A DNA stretch of 64,000 nucleotides, from assembly GCA_023954375.1 (NCBI GenBank), contig JAMLIC010000034.1:31978-95977 (forward strand), read 5' to 3'. The notes under the pieces are model-generated. The model saw nothing but the letters and a program-made list of their open reading frames with translations, was not told the origin of the DNA and ran no database searches. Shown here piece by piece: positions 42,260 to 50,947 of the stretch; the stretch's first letter is position 1, and each line of letters starts with the position of its first letter. This stretch comes from Planctomycetota bacterium. Lineage in GTDB: Bacteria; Planctomycetota; J058. The position numbers and the translations under genes are program-made.

Positions 42260-43954
42260 GTGGTCCAGCCGCCCCAGTCCCTCCACGCCCCGCCGGACCT
42301 CGGCCCGCGCTACCGGGCCGTGCGGCTGATCGCGCGCGGCGGCATGGGGGTGGTCTGGGAGGCGCGGGACCTCGAGCGAGACCGCCCGTGCGCCGTGAAG
42401 CTCCTGGGCCCGGGGCGGGCGCCGCCCGAGGTCGCGCGGCGCTTCGAGCGCGAGGCGGTCGTGGCCGCGCGCCTGGGCGGCCACGAGGGGGTCGTGGCCG
42501 CGCACGCCGCCGGCGTGACGCCCGCCGGGCAGCCCTTCCTCGTCATGGACCTGGTGCCGGGCGAGACGCTCGAGGACCTCGTCGACCGCGACCCGCCCTG
42601 CCCGCGGGAGGACGCGGTCCGCGTCGTGCGCGACGTCGCGCGCGCCGTGGCGTTCCTCCACCGGCAGGGCGTCGTCCACCGCGACCTCAAGCCGAGCAAC
42701 GTGGTCGTCGAGCCGGGCGGGGCGGCGCGGCTCCTCGACTACGGCGTGGCCAAGCTCGACGACGCGCTCGGCCCGGCGCTGACGGCCACGGGCGACCGCC
42801 TGGGCAGCCCCTGCTACATGGCGCCGGAGCAGATCGAGGACAGCAAGCGCGTGGACGCGCGCACCGACGTCTACGGCCTGGGCGCGCTCCTCTACCACGC
42901 GCTCGTCCGCGAGCCGCCCTTCGACGGGGCGACCGTGCTCGAGATCCTGCGCAAGGTCGTCGAGACGCGGCCGACCGCGCCGCGGGCGAGGGACGCGACG
43001 ATCGACCCGGCGCTCGAGGCGGTCGTCCTGCGGGCGATGTCGCGCGACCCGGCGGCGCGGCACGCGAGCGCCGACGACCTGGCGCGCGACCTCGACGCCT
43101 GGCTCGCCGCGCGCGCGCCCGACCCCGAGATAGACCGCGTCGTGGCCGGGAAGTACACCCTGCTCGAGCGGCTCGGCGCGGGCGCCATGGGCGCCGTCTA
43201 CCGCGCGCGGCAGGCGCTCGACGGGCGCGAGGTGGCGCTCAAGCTCGTGCACGGCGACCTCCTGCGCGACCCGGCGGCGCGGGCGCGCTTCCTGCGGGAG
43301 GTCGCGGCCGGGCAGGCGTTCGTGCACAAGTACGCGGTCGTCGTGCGCGACTACGGCGAGGAGCCCGACGGGCGGCTCTACCTGACCATGGACCTCGTGC
43401 GCGGCGAGACGCTGGCGGCGCGGCTGGCGCGGGCCGGGCGGCCGTCGCCGGCGGAGGTCCTGGCGCTCGGGCAGGAGGCGCTCGAGGCGCTGGCCGAGGC
43501 GCACGCGGCGGGGGTCGTCCACCGCGACCTCAAGCCCGACAACGTCATGCTGGCCGACGACGGGCACGTGCGGCTCCTCGACTTCGGGATCGCCAAGGCG
43601 GCGCGCGGCGACGCGCGCGCCGACGTGACCGAGGCGGGGAGGGTCGTCGGCACCCTGCGCTACATGAGCCCCGAGCAGGCCGCGGGCGACGAGGTCGACG
43701 CGCGCGCCGACCTGTGGTCGCTGGCGGCCGTCCTCTACGAGGCGCTGGCCGGGCGCCCGCCGCACGAGGCCGACTCGGCGCAGCGCCTCCTCTGGAAGCT
43801 GGCCACGGAGGACCCCGCGCCGCTCGAGCGCGCGGCGCCCGACGTGCCGCCGGTCGTGGCCCGCGCCGTCTCGCTCCCCCTGCGCCGCGACCGGGCGCAG
43901 CGGCCGCCCGACGCGGCGACCTGGCGGCGCGCGCTGGAGGAGGCGGCCCGGCCC
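42260..43954 (+). CDS. Tandem double Ser/Thr protein kinase (N-terminal part of a frameshifted kinase-SUMF1 gene)
   Basis: Two Hanks-type kinase domains lie in one frame, about 565 residues. Domain 1 has a GGMG loop, CAVKLL, HRDLKPSN, then DYG in place of DFG, and GSPCYMAPEQ. Domain 2 has GAGAMG, VALKLV, HRDLKPDN, DFG and GTLRYMSPEQ. At 43952-43955 the frame turns into Arg-rich noise, while the frame one base later continues as a Pro/Ala linker, a membrane helix and a SUMF1 domain. One extra C (CCCC) would explain it. GTG 42260 is preferred over ATG 42185, which lies upstream of a good -10 box. Confidence 0.8.
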
Positions 43955-43955
43955 C

Positions 43956-45311
43956 GGCGGCGCGGCCGGCCTCGACGCGCCTGCGCCGCCCGCGCGCCTG
44001 GCGTCGTCGCCGGCGACGCCGGCCCTGGCGCCGCCGCCGGCGCGGCCGGGCGCGCCGCTCGACGTCCTCCTGGCCGGCGACGCGCCGCCGTCGCCGGGCG
44101 GCGGCGGCCGCTTCGCCGTCGCCGCGGGGGTCGCCGTCGCCGTGGCCCTGGCGCTCGGCGCGTGGCTCCTGGCCTCGAGCCGCACCCCCGCCCCGCCGGA
44201 GGGGCCGGGCCAGCCCGTGCCCGGGGAGACGCCGACCGCGGTCGAGGTGGCCGGCGCCCCGCCAGAGGTCGACCTCCGCGCGCCCGAGGACGGGCTCGAG
44301 ACCGAGCTGCCGGCGGTGGCCGTCGCGGCGGTCGTCTCGGCGACGGACCTCGAGGCGGTCCTCGTCAACGGCGCGCGCGTGCCCGTCGCCACGCGCGACG
44401 GCCTCGCGCACGTCGAGACGACCGTCGCGGTGCCCGTCGGGGCCACGCTCGTCGAGGTCGAGGCGCGCGACCGCGCCGGCCGCTCGACCGTCGTGCGCCG
44501 GTCGGTCGTGCGCCTGGCGCCGGAGGACGAGCCCCTGCCGCCGCTGCCGCCGGGGCTCGTCCCCGGCCCGGCGCCGCGCACGGCGCTCAACGAGCGCGAC
44601 GGGAGCGTCCTCGTGTGGGTGCCGCCGGCCAGCTTCCGCATGGGCTCGCCGTTCGCCCACGACGACGCCCGCCCGCGCCACGACGTGCGCCTCACCCGGG
44701 GCATGTGGCTCGGGCGGATGGAGGTCACCTGGGCGCAGTACCGGCGCTTCTGCGAGGCGACCGGGCGGACGCCGCCCTCGGCCACGTTCTCGCCCGACGG
44801 CTGGACGCGCTTCGAGGCCGGCCCCGACCACCCGGTCTTCAACGTGAGCTGGGCCGACGCCGCCGACTACGCGGCGTGGGCCGGGCTGCGCCTGCCGACG
44901 GAGGCCGAGTGGGAGTACGCCGCCGGGGGCGGGCGCGGCGCCCGCTTCCCCTGGGGCGACCGGCCCCCGGTCTTCGGCGAGCGCCTGCTCAACGCCGCCC
45001 TCCCGCTCGACCTCGGCCTGCCGGGGGCGGACGACGGGGCGACCTTCACCGCGCCGGTCGGCAGCTACCCCGACGGGGCCTCCCCCTTCGGCGCGCTCGA
45101 CATGGCCGGCAACGTCGACGAGTGGGTCGACGACTGGTTCGCGCCCTACGAGGCCCGCCCCGCGACCGACCCGCGGGGGACGCGCGGCGCGCGGCGCGTC
45201 TACCGGGGCGGGTCGTGGGCGACGCCGGTGCGCGAGTGCGCGGTGTGGGCCCGGGCGTCGGCGAACCCGGAGTACGCCAACGCGCATCTGGGGTTCCGGG
45301 TCGCGAGATGA
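43956..45311 (+). CDS. Formylglycine-generating-enzyme-like (SUMF1) domain, C-terminal part of the frameshifted kinase gene
   Basis: In the frame starting at 43956 come GGAAGLDAPAPP, a membrane helix (FAVAAGVAVAVALALGAWLL, about 44112-44171), a beta-rich region, and a SUMF1/FGE-sulfatase-type domain (44600-45305): FRMGSPFAHDDARPRHDV, VTWAQYRRFCEATGR, HPVFNVSWADAADYAAW, LRLPTEAEWEYAAGGG, GNVDEWVDDWF, RVYRGGSWATPVRECAVW and HLGFRVAR. These are hallmarks of the family. Catalytic Cys residues of true formylglycine synthases are not clearly kept, so it may be a binding module. The domain should be extracytoplasmic. Without the one-base shift this would be one kinase-SUMF1 protein. Confidence 0.8.
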   Translation, partial: GGAAGLDAPAPPARLASSPATPALAPPPARPGAPLDVLLAGDAPPSPGGGGRFAVAAGVAVAVALALGAWLLASSRTPAPPEGPGQPVPGETPTAVEVAGAPPEVDLRAPEDGLETELPAVAVAAVVSATDLEAVLVNGARVPVATRDGLAHVETTVAVPVGATLVEVEARDRAGRSTVVRRSVVRLAPEDEPLPPLPPGLVPGPAPRTALNERDGSVLVWVPPASFRMGSPFAHDDARPRHDVRLTRGMWLGRMEVTWAQYRRFCEATGRTPPSATFSPDGWTRFEAGPDHPVFNVSWADAADYAAWAGLRLPTEAEWEYAAGGGRGARFPWGDRPPVFGERLLNAALPLDLGLPGADDGATFTAPVGSYPDGASPFGALDMAGNVDEWVDDWFAPYEARPATDPRGTRGARRVYRGGSWATPVRECAVWARASANPEYANAHLGFRVAR

Positions 45312-45484
45312 CCCGAGCGGGCGGGGCGACGCAAGGATTTACACGCCCTGTACCCACATAACTCCGCGTCGGCCGTGACATCCGGGTCCGATCGCCGACG
45401 AACCCCCCAGGCGCTTGCCTCGCGGCCCGCGGGCTTGCAGCATCCCGGTGGGCCGCCGGCGCCGGCGGGGGTCGGGGAGGGGTC

Positions 45485-48400
45485 ATGGACGAGCGGCGGC
45501 TGACCGCGTGGCTGATCACCGAGGCGGTCCTCACCTCGGACCAGGTGAAGCGCACGCTCGAGGAGCAGATCCGGCTCCAGCGCACGGGCACCGCGCTCGA
45601 CGTGGTCGCCGTCGCGCGCCGGCTCAAGTTCCTCACCGACGAGCAGGTCCTCGCCGTGGCCGAGCGGACGGGCTACCGGCCGCAGGGCGACGGCGGCAAG
45701 AAGCCGCCCGCGCCCAGCGAGGTGTCGGACGTCAGCCAGCTCTCGGACGCGAGCCAGGCCTCCGACACGAGCCAGGCGGCGAGCGCGCCGTCGGCCGAGT
45801 CGGCCGCGGCGAGCGCGACGTCCGAGTCGGTGGCGCAGCCCTACGACGCGCAGGTCTCGGACGAGGCGGTGGTGCCGCTGACCCCGGCCGTGGCGACGGG
45901 CAAGGAGCCGGGGGCCTCGTCGGGCACGCGGCGCCGCTCGGGCTCGCGCGGGCAGTCGTCGGCCTCGGTCGTGGCCCGGCGCGGGCAGCTCCAGGGGGCC
46001 GGCGGGCTGGGGGCCATGATCGCCGCGGCCTTCATCGTCCCGGTCCTCCTCCTGCTCGTCCTGTCGGGGGGCAGCAGCAGCGACCCCGACTCGGGGGGGG
46101 CGGGCCCGAGCGGCCCGGCGCGGATCAGCAACGGCAACACCGTCAGCGCGCAGTCGTCGAACGTCCTCCTGGCCGACCTGCTGGCCACGATCCAGAAGGT
46201 CGAGACCCGGGCCATGACCGCGGCCGACCGCGAGAAGGCCCTGCGCACGGCCCGGAGCATCGTGGGCCGCCTCGAGCGGGCCTCGCTCTCGGCGCAGCAG
46301 AGGTCCCAGCTCGAGTCGGCCGAGCCGCGCCTGGCGGCGCTCGAGGCCGGCGGCGGCCCGCCGCCGGTGTCGGCCGGCGGCGACGGCGAGTGGGTGCAGC
46401 GCGACGTCAAGCGCGTCGAGGAGTCGCGCGTCGAGCAGGCCTGGTCGCAGATGGCCGGCAACTTCGAGCGGATCCTGTGGCTGTGCCTCAGCCAGCCGCG
46501 CTCGCCGCTGCAGCAGGCGGCCGAGGCGGTCCGCGGCGTCGACCTGCGCCAGCACGTGAGCAACGTCCTGCGCGACACGGCCGCCAAGGGGCCGGACGGG
46601 ATCGCCAGCCTCGTCGGCGCGGAGGACCTCCACCCGGTCCTGGGCGTCGGCGGCTACGACTCGCTCCTGCGCGAGGCGAACCGCTTCCCCGACGACCTGC
46701 GCTCGGCCGAGCGCTGGCAGCGCTGGAAGGCGATCATCCCGCGCTTCGAGGCGCTGCGCGAGCGGGCGCGCGCCTACGGCAACGCCCTGCGCCAGGGCGA
46801 GGAGGCCAGCCTCCGCGGCGACCTCGAGGCGGCGAAGCGCGCCTTCGCCGGCGGCGCCTACGGGCAGGACCCGTGGTGGCAGGCGGTGCGGCAGTACCTC
46901 GACACGCCCGAGGTCGCGGCCGCCTTCGCGGCGCGCGCCAAGGAGGTCGCCGCGGGCGGGATCGCGTCGCGCGACCTGCCGGGCGGGCGCCCGAGCGCGG
47001 GCGGCGGCACGCGGGCGCTGGCGGGCAAGAACTGGCGCGAGCGCTTCCTGGCGCTGGCGGCCGAGCACAAGCGGGCCAAGGACGAGCAGCAGAAGGGCGC
47101 GATCCGCGCCGACCTGGAGCGCCTGCTCCAGGAGACGCTCGCCATGGCCAAGACCACGTTCGAGCAGTGCGCGGACATCGTCGCCTGCTACGACGGCCAG
47201 CCGGCGGTCTTCAAGGCCGAGGCCTCGCTCCAGCCGCCCCTGCGCGAGCACCACACGCTCTTCTTCCAGGGGGCGTTCGCGCGCGCCAGCGGGCCCATGA
47301 GCTTCCGGGCGCTCGACGAGTGGTGCTCGAAGCACGGCTACGACGCCTGGCGGGCGCAGCTGAAGCCCTACCTGCGGCTGGTCGCGGGCGCGGCGTCGCC
47401 GGTCGCGCGGCAGCGCGAGGCGGCGCGGCGGGCGCGGGCGCAGACGCAGGACCAGGTGGCCGAGTTCGCGCGGCAGCGCGTGGGCCAGGTCGAGGACGGG
47501 ATCGCGTCGCTGATCAACTGGATGCGCCAGCGCGGCTGGGCGCCGGAGGACGTGCGCAAGGACCTGCAGGACCTCGTCGCCCGCGCCGTCGAGCGCGCCG
47601 GCAACCCGGTCGCGGGCGCGCGCCTGCGCGACGAGCTGCGCGGGCTCCAGCACAAGGAGTTCACGCCCGAGGAGGCGGGGCAGCACGAGCGCGACTTCAA
47701 GAAGCAGCTCGACGGTGTGATCAGCGAGGCGGTGTCGAAGTCGCTCAAGGGCGTCGAGCGCTGCCTGTCCGCCGGCGAGCCGGGGCTGGCGTTCGACCTG
47801 TTCCAGTACGTGCTGCTCCTCGACCCGGAGAACGACCGCGCCCACAAGGGCCTCGGCCACGTGAAGGTCGACGGCAAGTGGGTGCGGAAGTTCGAGGCCG
47901 ACCAGCTCAAGCGCGGCCTGGCCTGGGACAAGAAGCTCGGCTGGGTGAAGACGGCCGACAAGGCGCGCTACGACAAGGGCGAGTTCTGGGACTTCACGGC
48001 CGACCGCTGGACGACGCTGGCCGAGGCGAACCGCGCCCACGCCGACGCGAACAACCCGTGGGTGATCACGACCGAGCACTTCCAGCTGCGCTCGAGCGCC
48101 GACCTCGACAAGAGCTGCGAGGTGGCGGAGCGGCTCGAGGCCTTCTACCTGCAGCTGTTCCGGCAGTACGACCTGTTCTTCGCGCCCAAGGGCGCGGGCG
48201 GGGCGGCGGCGCTGATCTTCGGCGTGTCGCCGAGCCAGGACAAGCCGCTGGTCGTCTACTTCTACCGCGACCAGGCGCAGTTCCGCGCGCACGCCAACCC
48301 GCCGACCGACTGGGCGGCGGGCTTCTACTCGGGCGGCAGCCACGCGTCGTACTTCTACGACATGGGCAACAGCTACTCGGTGACGGTGCTCCAGCACGAG

Positions 48401-49882
48401 GTCGTGCACCAGATCCTGGGCGAGACGTCGCCCGGGCGGGCGGAGAGCTGGCTGGCGGAGGGGGCGGCGGTCTACCTGGAGGACGCGTTCTTCCGCGACG
48501 GCATGCTCACGCTGGGCGGGTTCAACGACCACAGCCGGGTCGTCGCCTACGCGGGCGGGTTCAGGAACAAGAACGCCGGCGGCGAGCACCGGCTGCTCGA
48601 CGTGCTGCGCCTGCGCAGCATGGCGGAGTGGGACTCGGGCGACATCTCGAAGAACTACAAGGGCGCGGGGGCGGTCGTCTACTTCTTCTGCAACTTCGAC
48701 GGCGGGCGCTACCGGAGCGACTTCGTCGACTTCCTGCGCGACCAGTACTACGGGCGGAACCCGAAGCTCGAGGACTACTTCGGCCTGCCGCCGCAGACGC
48801 TCGACGCGCTCATGGCGCGCTTCTACGACCCGCAGGCGTCGGTCGAGCTGCCGGGCGGCCCGAGCGCGTCGGCGCAGGACCTCGAGGCGGCGCGCGACGC
48901 GCTGGTCAACACGTGCAACGCGCGCGACCCCGACCTCGACCAGCTGGCGCAGGCCTACGGCATGCTGCGCGACGCCCTGCGGGGCGCGCCGGAGCGCGAC
49001 GCCAACGCGGCGCGCTCGCGGGCCGAGCGGGCGCTGCTGACGCTGCGCAAGAAGTTCATCAAGGTCGTCGACGACGCGGCCAAGCGCGAGCTGAACCAGG
49101 CGAAGCAGGAGCGCTACCCGAAGTTGCAGCGGCTACGGCAGGAGGCGCTGGCCGTGATCAACGACACGGCCGCCTACCCCGACGAGAACCACGGGCGGGC
49201 GGGGCAGCCGCTGGTCGACCAGAAGGTCAACGCCCTGCGCGAGGTGTGGGCCACGACGCCGGCGAGCCTGAACGACCCGGCGGTGCAGAAGGCCTTCGAG
49301 GCGCTCGAGGTCACGGAGCCGTGGCTCGACGAGCTCGAGGTGGAGCCGAAGAAGCGCGGCGACGAGACGGCCGCGAGCGTGCGGCAGCGGCTGTTCGACG
49401 GGGCGAGCTGCAAGAGCCTCGCGCTGACCGACGAGGAGCGGAAGCGCCTCGAGCAGGACCGGCGGGTGCGCGACTGGAACGACGCGCAGTCGTCGGTGCC
49501 CGAGGACTGCCGCGAGCAGGTGCGCGTGCTGAACGACTACCGGGCCATGCTCGGGCTGCCGGCGCTGGCGATCGACGTGCGGCTCTACCAGGCGGCGCTC
49601 AAGCACTCGACGTGGATGGAGCAGACCGGCACGTTCGACCACAACTCGAGCCTGCCGGGGCGGCGCACGCCGGCCGACCGCTGCCGGGCGGAGGGCTACG
49701 ACGCGGGCGTCGGCGAGAACATCGCCTTCGGTTATCACAGCGCCGAGTCGGTCCACATGGGCTGGTACAACTCGAGCGGGCACCACCGCAACATGGTCCA
49801 CGCGCGCTACTTCCAGATCGGCGTCGGCCGGTCGGGGACCTACTGGACGCAGAACTTCGGCATGGGCAAGCCGGACCTGTAG
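45485..49882 (+). CDS. Giant membrane-anchored metallopeptidase (DUF1570-like) fused to a CAP/SCP domain
   Basis: The protein has 1465 residues from ATG 45485, with GGGGAGGGG just before it. An N-terminal helical domain (residues 1-70) and a Ser-rich linker precede one membrane helix (about 176-198: GLGAMIAAAFIVPVLLLLVL). A long helical region follows. Near residue 970 lies QHEVVHQILGETSPGRAESW with HEVVH zinc ligands, then LAEGAAVYLEDAFF, the pattern of DUF1570-type metallopeptidases known mainly from Planctomycetes. The C-terminus (about 1345-1460) is a CAP/SCP domain: LNDYRAMLGLPALAIDVRLY, HSTWMEQTGTFDHNSS, GENIAFGY and SGHHRNMVHARYFQIGVGR. Confidence 0.82.
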   Translation: MDERRLTAWLITEAVLTSDQVKRTLEEQIRLQRTGTALDVVAVARRLKFLTDEQVLAVAERTGYRPQGDGGKKPPAPSEVSDVSQLSDASQASDTSQAASAPSAESAAASATSESVAQPYDAQVSDEAVVPLTPAVATGKEPGASSGTRRRSGSRGQSSASVVARRGQLQGAGGLGAMIAAAFIVPVLLLLVLSGGSSSDPDSGGAGPSGPARISNGNTVSAQSSNVLLADLLATIQKVETRAMTAADREKALRTARSIVGRLERASLSAQQRSQLESAEPRLAALEAGGGPPPVSAGGDGEWVQRDVKRVEESRVEQAWSQMAGNFERILWLCLSQPRSPLQQAAEAVRGVDLRQHVSNVLRDTAAKGPDGIASLVGAEDLHPVLGVGGYDSLLREANRFPDDLRSAERWQRWKAIIPRFEALRERARAYGNALRQGEEASLRGDLEAAKRAFAGGAYGQDPWWQAVRQYLDTPEVAAAFAARAKEVAAGGIASRDLPGGRPSAGGGTRALAGKNWRERFLALAAEHKRAKDEQQKGAIRADLERLLQETLAMAKTTFEQCADIVACYDGQPAVFKAEASLQPPLREHHTLFFQGAFARASGPMSFRALDEWCSKHGYDAWRAQLKPYLRLVAGAASPVARQREAARRARAQTQDQVAEFARQRVGQVEDGIASLINWMRQRGWAPEDVRKDLQDLVARAVERAGNPVAGARLRDELRGLQHKEFTPEEAGQHERDFKKQLDGVISEAVSKSLKGVERCLSAGEPGLAFDLFQYVLLLDPENDRAHKGLGHVKVDGKWVRKFEADQLKRGLAWDKKLGWVKTADKARYDKGEFWDFTADRWTTLAEANRAHADANNPWVITTEHFQLRSSADLDKSCEVAERLEAFYLQLFRQYDLFFAPKGAGGAAALIFGVSPSQDKPLVVYFYRDQAQFRAHANPPTDWAAGFYSGGSHASYFYDMGNSYSVTVLQHEVVHQILGETSPGRAESWLAEGAAVYLEDAFFRDGMLTLGGFNDHSRVVAYAGGFRNKNAGGEHRLLDVLRLRSMAEWDSGDISKNYKGAGAVVYFFCNFDGGRYRSDFVDFLRDQYYGRNPKLEDYFGLPPQTLDALMARFYDPQASVELPGGPSASAQDLEAARDALVNTCNARDPDLDQLAQAYGMLRDALRGAPERDANAARSRAERALLTLRKKFIKVVDDAAKRELNQAKQERYPKLQRLRQEALAVINDTAAYPDENHGRAGQPLVDQKVNALREVWATTPASLNDPAVQKAFEALEVTEPWLDELEVEPKKRGDETAASVRQRLFDGASCKSLALTDEERKRLEQDRRVRDWNDAQSSVPEDCREQVRVLNDYRAMLGLPALAIDVRLYQAALKHSTWMEQTGTFDHNSSLPGRRTPADRCRAEGYDAGVGENIAFGYHSAESVHMGWYNSSGHHRNMVHARYFQIGVGRSGTYWTQNFGMGKPDL

Positions 49883-49895
49883 CGGTCGTGGAGCC

Positions 49896-49905
49896 GTGCT
49901 AACCT
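49896..49905 (+). promoter_or_regulatory. Extended -10 box before the ankyrin gene
   Basis: TGC-TAACCT (49897-49905) has the TGn of extended -10 promoters and lies 20 bases before GTG 49926. No -35 is evident. Confidence 0.4.
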
Positions 49906-49925
49906 CCCGCGCGAGAGGTGGGCGC

Positions 49926-50570
49926 GTGAGCCGCGACCTGTTCCAGGCGATCTCTAGCGGCGACGTCGCCGCCGTGCACGCGATCCTCGCCGAGGCGCCC
50001 GCGCAGGCGGGGGCCAGGAACGAGGGCGGCGTCTCGGCGGTCCTCTGGGCGAAGTACAACGGCCAGGACATGGCGCTGCAAGCGCTCCTGGCCGCCGGGC
50101 CCGCGCTCGACGCCTTCGAGGCGGCGGCGCTGGGTGACCTCGACCGGCTGACGGCGCTGCTCGACGAGGACCCCTCCCGGGTCACGGCCTTCGCCGCCGA
50201 CGGCTTCACGCCGCTGCACCTCGCCGCCTACTTCGGCCACCGGCTCACCGTCGGCCTGCTCCTCGACCGCGGCGCCGACGCCCGGGCCGTGGCCAAGAAC
50301 CCGAGCCGGGTCGAGCCGCTCCACAGCGCCGTCGCCAGCGGCCGCTGCGGCCCCGTGGGCCTGCTCCTCGAGCGCGGCGCCGACGCCAACCCCCAGCAGC
50401 AGGGCGGCTTCACCCCCCTCCACGCCGCCGTGAAGCGGGGCGACTTCGAGATGGTCGGCCTCCTCATGGACCGCGGCGCCGACCCCACGATCCGCGACGA
50501 CGACGGCCGCTCCGCCCTCGACCACGCCGGCGGCGAGCCCCGCATGCTCCTGCTCCTGAACGGCGTGTAG
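49926..50570 (+). CDS. Ankyrin-repeat protein
   Basis: The protein has 214 residues from GTG 49926, with GAGAGGTGG upstream; an ATG at 49896 is less likely. Five ankyrin repeats are visible: LFQAISSGDVAAVHAILAE, ALQALLAAGPALDAFEAA, GFTPLHLAAYFGHRLTVGLL, VEPLHSAVASGRCGPVGLLL and GFTPLHAAVKRGDFEMVGLL, each with the TPLHxAxxxG core and ending in RGAD. Ankyrin repeats bind other proteins; the partner is unknown. No signal peptide is seen, so it is probably cytoplasmic. It is the last core-like protein gene before the tRNA. Confidence 0.85.
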   Translation: MSRDLFQAISSGDVAAVHAILAEAPAQAGARNEGGVSAVLWAKYNGQDMALQALLAAGPALDAFEAAALGDLDRLTALLDEDPSRVTAFAADGFTPLHLAAYFGHRLTVGLLLDRGADARAVAKNPSRVEPLHSAVASGRCGPVGLLLERGADANPQQQGGFTPLHAAVKRGDFEMVGLLMDRGADPTIRDDDGRSALDHAGGEPRMLLLLNGV

Positions 50571-50577
50571 GGCTGGC

Positions 50578-50606
50578 TTGACGGCGCCCGGGCGGGCACC
50601 TACCAT
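50578..50606 (+). promoter_or_regulatory. Sigma70 promoter of tRNA-Phe
   Basis: TTGACG (50578-50583), 17 bases, TACCAT (50601-50606), then 15 bases to the tRNA. Both boxes fit the consensus and the spacing is exact. Confidence 0.75.
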
Positions 50607-50621
50607 GCCGTGCCTCGACCA

Positions 50622-50694
50622 GGACGGGTAGCTCAGCTGGTAGAGCACGTGACTGAAAATCACGGAGTCGGCGGTTCAAGTCCGCCCTCGTCCA
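50622..50694 (+). tRNA. tRNA-Phe (anticodon GAA)
   Basis: A 73-base cloverleaf folds: acceptor GGACGGG/CTCGTCC with discriminator A, D-arm with AGCTGGTA, anticodon stem CGTGA/TCACG with loop CTGAAAA (anticodon GAA), and T-arm GGCGG/CCGCC with TTCAAGT. No CCA is encoded. The usual sigma70 promoter sits 15 bases upstream. The DNA that follows has accessory character, so this tRNA is a candidate integration site. Confidence 0.97.
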
Positions 50695-50707
50695 CTAAGT
50701 AACGCGA

Positions 50708-50737
50708 GAAGGCCCCGGCGGTTGCGCCGGGGCCTTC
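50708..50737 (+). terminator. Hairpin terminator after tRNA-Phe
   Basis: GAAGGCCCCGGCG pairs perfectly (13 bp) with CGCCGGGGCCTTC around a GTTG loop. There is no long U-run, so termination efficiency is unclear. Bases 50738-50947 hold no gene I can support. Confidence 0.65.
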
Positions 50738-50947
50738 TGCGTTCCGGAGCCGTCAGGCGCGCCCGGTCAACACGCCGGTCAACATTAAGTGCGACCGGTG
50801 ACGCCGGAGATCGCGCCGGTCCCGGAGTTTGGCGATCGCCGCCCCGGGCATGGCTGCGGACCCACGACATCGGTGCCAGCCGACGACCCCCGAGGCCGAA
50901 CAGTTTCGGACGTGTAAGGTGAAGGTCTCGTGATCGGAGACCTGCCC

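Noticed and set aside
43956..45361. Continuation of the kinase frame to 45361 as real protein
   Set aside because: It turns into Arg-rich noise, while the neighbouring frame encodes a clear SUMF1 domain.
50695..50947. An integrase gene next to tRNA-Phe
   Set aside because: No frame shows the Arg-His-Arg-Tyr pattern of tyrosine recombinases or serine recombinase motifs.
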